Assembly: GCA_030637665.1 (NCBI GenBank)
Contig: DAOWGA010000147.1
Span: 1 to 5,263 of the forward strand
Reading direction: 5' to 3'
Length of the DNA stretch: 5,263 nt
From: Lysobacterales bacterium
Lineage (GTDB): Bacteria > Pseudomonadota > Gammaproteobacteria > Xanthomonadales > SZUA-36
In this document: positions 1 to 4,367 of the stretch, piece after piece
Layout: every line of letters starts with the position of its first letter
Position numbering within the stretch: the first letter of the stretch is position 1
Translations under genes and position numbers: made by a program
The notes under the pieces: generated by a model
What the model saw: only the letters and a program-made list of their open reading frames with translations
Database searches by the model: none
Told to the model about the DNA's origin: nothing

Positions 1-658
1 CCTGGAGCAGAGGGTGATTGAAGTCATCCCGAGTGTCGAAATCCATGATGTGCAGCATCCAGAAAAAATCGAACACCCGCCAGCGGCTGGTCCGCCGGGC
101 CAGGATCTCTCCGGTCCACGGCTCCAGGTAAAGACTCAAAGACTCGGGCTCATCAAAACTGATTCTCCAAACCGGATAATATCTGCCCCGGTACTCCGCC
201 CCGGGCTGGCTTGATTCCACCCATTCGACTGCGCCGGGTTCAGCTGCATCCACCAGCCAATTGCGTGCGGCCAGCACAGCCTGTTCTGCTGACAATGAGG
301 GGGAAACCTCTGTGCCGGCAGCATTGACCAGCCGTTTGAAATTCTGTTCCCCGTGCCTATTCTCGACTCGCCCCTCGACTCGCCATTTCAGCTGACCATC
401 CACACTGACTACGCTGAGCGTTTCCAACTCCCAGTGCTGGTCAAAATGTTCATCCATCACCTGTTTCACATTAGCGGGCGACCCCATTTGCGAAAGTAAC
501 CCGGCCGCGGGCGTGGACGGATTTTTCGTCAAGTGCTCACCCCTTATTTCCCCGATAGGAAAAATACTGAAATACAAACCACTGGCCATCCAGGCGATGA
601 TCTGCACCGCCATCAACAGGCCAAGCCAGCGGTGAAGTTTGCGCAAAAAAATTCTCAT
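1..658 (-). CDS. PepSY domain membrane protein, C-terminus beyond window
   Basis: Reading from ATG at 658 gives 219 codons with no stop before the left edge, so the C-terminus is missing. The protein opens with a short basic stretch (MRIFLRKLHRWLG) and a membrane helix at about residues 11-33, typical of PepSY-associated membrane proteins. A soluble, probably periplasmic, part follows. Residues 122-190 look like a PepSY domain: a helix (LSAEQAVLAARNWL), then YYPVWRISFDEPES, SLYLEPWTGEIL and an ARRTSRWRVFDFFW run. The next stretch, WMLHIMDFDTRDDFNHPLL, resembles the conserved lead-in to a second membrane helix in this family, which would lie outside the window. The start is supported by AGGGA six bases upstream. 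PepSY proteins are linked to protease inhibition or to membrane redox and metal uptake, but nothing here fixes the role. The gene is divergent from the reductase at 781. Family assignment is fairly sure; function is unknown. Confidence 0.86.
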   Translation of the reverse strand, partial: MRIFLRKLHRWLGLLMAVQIIAWMASGLYFSIFPIGEIRGEHLTKNPSTPAAGLLSQMGSPANVKQVMDEHFDQHWELETLSVVSVDGQLKWRVEGRVENRHGEQNFKRLVNAAGTEVSPSLSAEQAVLAARNWLVDAAEPGAVEWVESSQPGAEYRGRYYPVWRISFDEPESLSLYLEPWTGEILARRTSRWRVFDFFWMLHIMDFDTRDDFNHPLLQ

Positions 659-664
659 TACTGG

Positions 665-669
665 TCCCT
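665..669 (-). promoter_or_regulatory. Ribosome binding site of the PepSY gene
   Basis: On the minus strand AGGGA is followed by six bases and then ATG at 658. This good Shine-Dalgarno match decides the start. No clear -35/-10 pair is visible upstream in the 122-bp divergent gap. Confidence 0.65.
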
Positions 670-674
670 TGAAT

Positions 675-733
675 TTGAGCTCGGCCCAGCTTGCAGGAAG
701 GCCCGTAAGTTGGCAATAGCTACGCGAGCTCAA
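675..733. repeat. 9-bp inverted repeat in divergent intergenic region, possible operator pair
   Basis: TTGAGCTCG at 675-683 is the exact reverse complement of CGAGCTCAA at 725-733. Each arm contains the palindrome GAGCTC, so the arms also read as two copies of one site, with centres 49 bp apart. They lie in the gap between the divergent PepSY and reductase genes, where a shared regulator could bind. The role is inferred only from position and symmetry; chance is possible. Confidence 0.4.
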
Positions 734-780
734 GATTACACAGTTGGATTCCTGCTGCCGCATTCTGGCAAACTGTTGCG

Positions 781-1518
781 ATGCAAACTCCCTTACTGAT
801 CCAGTTTCTGTTGTGCCCTGTGGTTCTCGTGAGCCTGCTCCGGGTAACCGCACCCTACGGACGTCATCATCAGGCCGGATGGGGGCCGGACCTTCCCAAT
901 CGTCTCGCCTGGTTGCTAATGGAAGTACCTGCTTTGTTTGTGATCACCACACTGGTTCTTGAAAGTTCCGCGGCTACGTCACAGCAGGCCTGGGTTCCAC
1001 TCTCATTTTGGATTATCCACTACGGGTATCGCAGCTTTATCTTCCCGGCAATGATGCATCCTTCGGACAAGACTTTTCCGGCCATGCTGGTCCTGTTCGC
1101 CATCGCATTCAATTTTCTCAACGGCTATAACAACGCCGATGCCTTGATTGCCAATGGGCGCAATGACGCCCCCTTGACTTCGCTGCATTTCGTGCTGGGC
1201 ACCGTGGTGTTCATTGCCGGTTTCGTATTGCATGTCCATTCGGACGGAATCATCCGCAAGCTGAGAGCACCGGGTGACACGGCATACAAGATTCCACGGG
1301 GCGGCATGTTTCGCTGGGTCAGCAGTCCCCACTACCTGGGGGAAATAATCCAATGGACCGGCTGGGCCATCCTGACCTGGTCACTGGCAGGTGTCGCTTT
1401 CGCCCTCTTCACCTTGTGTAACCTGGCACCGCGCGCCATCTCCAACCATCGATGGTATCGAGAGCGCTTCGCTGAGTATCCCGTCGAGCGACGGGTTCTT
1501 TTTCCCGGCATGTTCTGA
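781..1518 (+). CDS. 3-oxo-5-alpha-steroid 4-dehydrogenase (SRD5A) family protein
   Basis: A complete 245-residue polytopic membrane protein of the steroid 5-alpha-reductase family, which reduces a carbon double bond next to a ketone using NADPH. The length is close to human SRD5A1 and SRD5A2 (254-259 aa). Seen motifs: APYGRH at 24-29; MEVP at 47-50, whose E48 matches the catalytic glutamate of QELPS in the human enzymes; HYGYRSFIFP at 80-89, with Y81 at the catalytic tyrosine; NGY at 114-116; HSDGIIRKLRAPGDTAYKIP at 153-172 followed by RGGMF; SSPHYLGE at 181-188; and WY, EYP and a terminal P near the end, as in the human proteins. Two NADPH-site asparagines recalled from SRD5A2 appear here as H151 and H184. 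ATG 781 is the first usable start after an in-frame TAA at 706; no Shine-Dalgarno is visible. The native substrate is unknown and may be a steroid, a sterol-like lipid or another enone. The gene stands alone, divergent from the PepSY gene and convergent with the deoA operon. Confidence 0.93.
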   Translation: MQTPLLIQFLLCPVVLVSLLRVTAPYGRHHQAGWGPDLPNRLAWLLMEVPALFVITTLVLESSAATSQQAWVPLSFWIIHYGYRSFIFPAMMHPSDKTFPAMLVLFAIAFNFLNGYNNADALIANGRNDAPLTSLHFVLGTVVFIAGFVLHVHSDGIIRKLRAPGDTAYKIPRGGMFRWVSSPHYLGEIIQWTGWAILTWSLAGVAFALFTLCNLAPRAISNHRWYRERFAEYPVERRVLFPGMF

Positions 1519-1707
1519 AGCTGCGGGCTGCCAGTCACCAAAGTCTTCGCTCGGCCGGGCATGGTTTGTCGCCTGTTCATAGGCGAACGAGGAAAAGCCA
1601 TGGTACTCGACATCCACCGACCGGCCGGCCAGGGAACTGTTCATTGTCGCTGTACTGAATAGCAGGACCAGGAAGAAAGACAGGAATACGTTATCAGCCT
1701 TTTTCAA
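1381..1707 (-). CDS. Possible small secreted protein, third gene of the deoA-cdd unit
   Basis: This 108-codon ORF starts at TTG 1707, overlapping the cdd stop codon in the sequence TTGA. AAGGA lies seven bases upstream of the TTG, a good ribosome site suited to translational coupling. The N-terminus looks like a Sec signal peptide: MKKADN, a hydrophobic run FLSFFLVLLF up to about residue 22, then SLA before G28, which fits signal peptidase I cleavage after A27. There is no lipobox cysteine. The predicted mature part (about 81 residues) has no domain I recognise. Its last 46 codons (1381-1518) lie antisense to the conserved end of the reductase gene, so that part is doubtful. Either it is a real small periplasmic protein with an overlapping 3' end, or a remnant, or a chance ORF. 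The precise start context and signal peptide favour at least a once-functional gene. Confidence 0.42.
   Translation of the reverse strand: MKKADNVFLSFFLVLLFSTATMNSSLAGRSVDVEYHGFSSFAYEQATNHARPSEDFGDWQPAASEHAGKKNPSLDGILSEALSIPSMVGDGARCQVTQGEEGESDTCQ
1480..1503 (+). terminator. Terminator-like hairpin inside the 3' end of the reductase gene
   Basis: CCCGTC (1480-1485), loop GAGC, GACGGG (1490-1495), then TTCTTTTT (1496-1503). A perfect 6-bp GC-rich stem with a four-base loop and a T-rich tract has the form of an intrinsic terminator on the plus strand. It lies before the stop codon at 1516-1518 and encodes conserved residues near the C-terminus, so it may be a by-product of the protein sequence. 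On the minus strand no T-tract follows. Efficiency is unknown. Confidence 0.4.
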
Positions 1708-2120
1708 TTTCCATTCCTTGTCTGAAATGCATCGGGCAGATATTCATCCTGGGCCCAGGACTTGAATTCATCATTGTCGCAACAGGAAATCACACGACTT
1801 TCATTCGCCATCAACTCGTGCATTACCTGGCGGCAGGCGCCACAAGGAGGGAGCACACGATCGCCCGGAGTATAGATCACCAAAGTGAGCAGACTGCCAG
1901 CCTGGGAGCCTCCCGTAATCGCGGCGCCAATCGCGTTCCGCTCTGCGCATTGAGTCAAACCATAGGATGCATTTTCAACATTGCATCCTGCATAAACCTG
2001 GCCGGTCCTGTCGATCACTGCCGCCCCAACTTTGAATTTGCTATAGGGTGAATAGGCTTTTTTGGCTGCTTTTATCGCTATGGATTTAAGCATAGTGAAG
2101 GTCTTATTGTCGGGGTTCAT
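1704..2120 (-). CDS. cdd: Cytidine deaminase, small zinc-dependent tetrameric type
   Basis: Converts cytidine and deoxycytidine to uridine and deoxyuridine in the cytoplasm. The 138-residue length fits the short homotetrameric class (about 130-136 aa, as in Bacillus subtilis) rather than the long dimeric E. coli enzyme. Seen: YSPYSKFKVGAAV at 23-35; the substrate-binding NVEN at 47-50; CAERNA at 58-63, giving zinc ligand C58 and catalytic E60; PPCGACRQV at 91-99, giving zinc ligands C93 and C96; and a C-terminal YLPDAF at 127-132, equivalent to the usual LLPxxF. The ATG at 2120 shares one base with the deoA stop (TAATG). AGAGGGAG ends ten bases upstream, so translation is probably coupled to deoA. 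Pairing with thymidine phosphorylase makes a short salvage route: deoxycytidine to deoxyuridine, then to uracil and deoxyribose-1-phosphate. No key residue is missing. Confidence 0.97.
   Translation of the reverse strand: MNPDNKTFTMLKSIAIKAAKKAYSPYSKFKVGAAVIDRTGQVYAGCNVENASYGLTQCAERNAIGAAITGGSQAGSLLTLVIYTPGDRVLPPCGACRQVMHELMANESRVISCCDNDEFKSWAQDEYLPDAFQTRNGN
1715..1719 (-). promoter_or_regulatory. Ribosome binding site inside the end of cdd
   Basis: AAGGA on the minus strand sits seven bases before the TTG at 1707, within the last codons of cdd. It is the main argument that the small downstream ORF is translated. Confidence 0.4.
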
Positions 2121-3445
2121 TAGACCTGTGCTCCCTCTATCCGCTCGTAGATCACCGGTGGAATTTCAGCTTCATGCTGTTCAGTTTGAACGGCTGCCCT
2201 GAGCCTGGCTTCGGCCTGCCGCCAGTCAGCTTCACAGGCAGCATGGACGATTGCGATCGGTGTATCCAGGCCCAGCCACTGCCCTGCCCTGCAGATATCG
2301 GTCAGTCCGACACTTGGGTTAATCGTATCCCCGACATGCTGACGGCCACCCCCCAGGTGGACTACGACAGTACCCACGCAAAGGGTATCGATGTGGGTCA
2401 CAACACCAGGCGCTTCAGGAAAAACAGGCCTGGAAAAGGGCGCAGCCGGCAGGTGCCTGTCAGGGTGTTCCACCAGTCCGTCGGGGCCACCCTGGCCAGC
2501 CACCATGTTGGAGAACCGCTCCGCCGCCTGACCGGAATCCAGCACGCGGGTGACCATTCCCCTGCCCTGTTCCAGATCTCTGGCCAGTCCTCCCAGTACA
2601 AGCATTTCGCTGCTCAGGGCCACAACGACGTCGTTCAATCGCCCGTGCCGCTTTGCGCCGGTGAGAAAATCAATCGCCTCACGAACTTCGAGTGCATTGC
2701 CGGCTGAGTCTGCCAAAGGCAGATTCATGTCTGTGATCAAAGCAGTGCAGGGCAAGCCTGCCTGGCAAGATACGCGGGCGATTTCCCCAGCCAGTTGCCG
2801 CGCTTGAGCAGCTTCCCGCATGAAAGCGCCAGAGCCCAGCTTGACGTCGATCACCAATCCATCCAGACCCTCTGCCAGTTTCTTGGAAAGAATGGACGCA
2901 ACAATCAATGGTATCGAGGCCACAGTGCCCGTCACATCGCGCACCGCGTAAAAACGCCGGTCGGCAGGGGCCAGAGCACTGGTCTGGCCGATAATGGCGA
3001 TACCGTTGGACTCAATCAGTCCCTGAAACTTGTTTACTGCGAGCGATGTATTGAACCCGGGGATGCTCTCCAGTTTATCCAGGGTGCCTCCGGTGTGACC
3101 GAGCCCACGACCCGAAATCATCGGAACATAAGCGCCACAGGCGGCGACAACCGGACCCAGGATCAGACTGACCAGGTCACCCACACCACCGGTTGAATGC
3201 TTGTCCAACACCGGACCATCAAGTTGGCTCCAACGCAGGACTTCACCGCTATCCCTCATGGCCAGTGTGAATGCCATTTGTTCGGGCAGGTCCATACCCT
3301 GGAACCAGACTGCCATGGTAAAAGCTGCAATCTGTGTGTCGCTGATCGATTCCGTGGACACGCCTTCGACAAAAGATCTGATCTCCGCCTCATCCAGCGT
3401 CACACCGTCGCGCTTTTTCCTTATCAGTTCTTCGGTCAGGTACAT
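2120..3445 (-). CDS. deoA: Thymidine phosphorylase
   Basis: Phosphorolyses thymidine and deoxyuridine to the free base and 2-deoxyribose-1-phosphate. From ATG 3445 it is 441 aa, against 440 in E. coli DeoA, and begins MYLTEELIRKKRDG, matching the E. coli opening. Domain order is the N-terminal helical domain, the phosphate-binding KHSTGGVGD at 82-90, the family signature beginning SGRGLGHTGGT at 111 and continuing through E126, and a C-terminal alpha/beta domain with GGGR at 365-368. R169, S184 and K188 match the pyrimidine-binding R171, S186 and K190 of E. coli. The frame continues upstream to GTG 3496 and ATG 3481, which would add up to 17 residues (rich in Arg and Lys) without family support. 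The chosen ATG has only a weak purine-rich ribosome site. It is the first gene of a unit with cdd, with a promoter candidate at 3512-3540. deoC, deoB and deoD are not adjacent within the window. Confidence 0.97.
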   Translation of the reverse strand: MYLTEELIRKKRDGVTLDEAEIRSFVEGVSTESISDTQIAAFTMAVWFQGMDLPEQMAFTLAMRDSGEVLRWSQLDGPVLDKHSTGGVGDLVSLILGPVVAACGAYVPMISGRGLGHTGGTLDKLESIPGFNTSLAVNKFQGLIESNGIAIIGQTSALAPADRRFYAVRDVTGTVASIPLIVASILSKKLAEGLDGLVIDVKLGSGAFMREAAQARQLAGEIARVSCQAGLPCTALITDMNLPLADSAGNALEVREAIDFLTGAKRHGRLNDVVVALSSEMLVLGGLARDLEQGRGMVTRVLDSGQAAERFSNMVAGQGGPDGLVEHPDRHLPAAPFSRPVFPEAPGVVTHIDTLCVGTVVVHLGGGRQHVGDTINPSVGLTDICRAGQWLGLDTPIAIVHAACEADWRQAEARLRAAVQTEQHEAEIPPVIYERIEGAQV

Positions 3446-3501
3446 GGCTTTTGTTTCTCTGCTCACCTTTCGCCGGCGCATATGCAAAAGGCGCACAACA
3501 T

Positions 3502-3527
3502 TATTGTTTTCATTATATAGAACAATA
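3502..3527. promoter_or_regulatory. Inverted repeat enclosing the deoA -10 box, candidate operator
   Basis: TATTGTT (3502-3508) and AACAATA (3521-3527) form a perfect 7-bp inverted repeat with a 12-bp spacer containing the TATAAT box. A repressor bound here would block RNA polymerase. Nucleoside operons in enterics are controlled by DeoR and CytR, but this sequence does not obviously match their known sites, so the regulator is unidentified. No regulator gene is in the window. Confidence 0.4.
3512..3517 (-). promoter_or_regulatory. -10 box of the putative deoA-cdd promoter
   Basis: On the minus strand TATAAT matches the sigma-70 -10 consensus exactly, about 67 bp upstream of the deoA ATG. 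The expected -35 position (about 3535-3540, reading CCGGTT) is poor. A better TTGAGC at 3536-3531 is only 13 bp away, which is too close. A strong -10 with a weak -35 fits a promoter needing an activator, or a regulated one. No experimental start is known. Confidence 0.5.
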
Positions 3528-3635
3528 CTTGCTCAACCGGATGCGAATAACCCTGCGGCCTGATCCACATATGCGAAGTACGCACGCCGGGTTGGTTTTT
3601 CACGGCGGTCTGCGGCATCATATGTTGCTTGAAGC

Positions 3636-3640
3636 AGGAA
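3636..3640 (+). promoter_or_regulatory. Ribosome binding site of the channel gene
   Basis: AGGAA followed by six bases and ATG at 3647. It selects ATG 3647 over the in-frame TTG at 3629, which would place this purine-rich site inside the coding region. Confidence 0.7.
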
Positions 3641-3646
3641 CGGCTT

Positions 3647-4327
3647 ATGACAAAAAGAACCGGGAACAAAAATTTCATCTGGCTGACCCTGGCCCTGATA
3701 GGGATGTTACTGACCGGGGCCCTCACCAAGGAACTTCCAGACAGGCTCTCACTGCAAATACTCGAGTCCTCGAGCATTATCCTGATGCTGCTGTCCCTGG
3801 GAAGTTTAAGTAAAAACCGAGGCTGGCTCATCAGGTGGATGGTAATTATCGGGATAACGCTGATGGTTGTGGTGGCGCGAAACGCTTACGATCATTACTA
3901 CTTTGAATTCGTCTACCTGTCACTCATGATGTTGTTTTTCATATCTGCTGCATGGCTGGTTGGAAGCGAGGTGCTGTTGACCGGTTCAGTGGACATCAAC
4001 AAGATTGTCGGCTCGGTCGCCCTGTATTTAATCCTGGGTCTGATCTGGGCCATTTTCTATACGCTCCTTCTGGAATTCTCGCCAGAAGCAATAAAGGGAA
4101 TAGAAACAGGGGTCTGGGTTGATAACATGTTCACAATGACTTACTTCAGTTTCGTTACTCTGGCTACGCTGGGTTATGGCGATATCAGCCCGGTGACACC
4201 GGTGGCTCAAGTTTTGGTCATCCTGGAAGCGGTGACTGGAATGTTCTACCTTGCCATCATCGTAGCCAGCCTGATTGGAGGCATGAAGCGTAAAAATGCG
4301 CTGCCAGGGTCTGCAAAACAACCATGA
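3647..4327 (+). CDS. Six-helix ion channel protein with potassium selectivity filter
   Basis: A 226-residue inner-membrane protein ending in an ion-channel pore module (Ion_trans_2 type). Predicted membrane segments from hydrophobicity are at about residues 10-26, 35-54, 60-78, 86-106, 120-143 and 184-211. The loop before the last helix, FSFVTLATLGYGDISPVTP (167-185), contains TLGYGD at 174-179, the potassium selectivity filter signature. The fourth helix region has almost no arginine or lysine, so a voltage sensor of the S4 type is not apparent. The protein ends about 15 residues after the last helix (MKRKNALPGSAKQP), so there is no RCK or cyclic-nucleotide domain. It probably assembles as a tetramer and passes potassium; the gating signal is unknown. 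A good ribosome site precedes ATG 3647. The gene is divergent from deoA and convergent with the NERD gene. Family assignment is firm, physiology is inference. Confidence 0.92.
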   Translation: MTKRTGNKNFIWLTLALIGMLLTGALTKELPDRLSLQILESSSIILMLLSLGSLSKNRGWLIRWMVIIGITLMVVVARNAYDHYYFEFVYLSLMMLFFISAAWLVGSEVLLTGSVDINKIVGSVALYLILGLIWAIFYTLLLEFSPEAIKGIETGVWVDNMFTMTYFSFVTLATLGYGDISPVTPVAQVLVILEAVTGMFYLAIIVASLIGGMKRKNALPGSAKQP

Positions 4328-4330
4328 TCG

Positions 4331-4355
4331 TGGCCGGGCCGGATGGGCCTGGCTG
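4331..4355. terminator. GC-rich stem-loop between convergent genes
   Basis: GCCGGGCC (4333-4340) pairs with GGCCTGGC (4346-4353) around a five-base loop, giving an 8-bp stem with one G-U pair, extendable by two more G-U pairs. It lies in the 40-bp gap between the channel stop (4327) and the NERD stop (4368), where a shared terminator would be expected. Neither side has a clear T-tract, so it is not a typical intrinsic terminator. Confidence 0.35.
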
Positions 4356-4367
4356 AATTCTCTGGAA

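Noticed and set aside
710..740. Possible sigma-70 promoter for the reductase (TTGGCA at 710-715)
   Set aside because: The -35-like box is fair, but the hexamers 16-18 bp downstream match TATAAT poorly, so it was not annotated.
533..799. 88-codon plus-strand open frame before the reductase
   Set aside because: Mostly antisense to the PepSY N-terminus, in a different frame from the reductase, and without a recognisable product.
1003..1353. 116-codon minus-strand open frame
   Set aside because: Antisense to the middle of the conserved reductase gene with no protein features.
1616..1634. GGCCGGCC palindrome
   Set aside because: Short GC palindrome within a possible coding frame, no T-tract, no sign of a terminator or site-specific element.
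2174..2707. 177-codon plus-strand open frame
   Set aside because: It lies entirely antisense to the conserved deoA coding region and has no recognisable domain; a shadow of codon bias.
3197..3563. Overlapping plus-strand open frames across the deoA start region
   Set aside because: They are antisense to the start of deoA and its promoter, have no family features and no ribosome site.
3592..3624. Possible promoter for the channel gene (TTGGTT and CATCAT)
   Set aside because: Spacing of 18 bp is allowed, but both hexamers are weak matches, not enough to call.
3479..3624. Three CATATG sites and two ATGCGAA repeats 30 bp apart
   Set aside because: Short motifs; the spacing and flanks show no consistent pattern, so chance is the simplest explanation.
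3451..3831. Open frames on both strands across the deoA-channel gap
   Set aside because: They overlap the promoter region and the well-supported first part of the channel gene, and their products look random.
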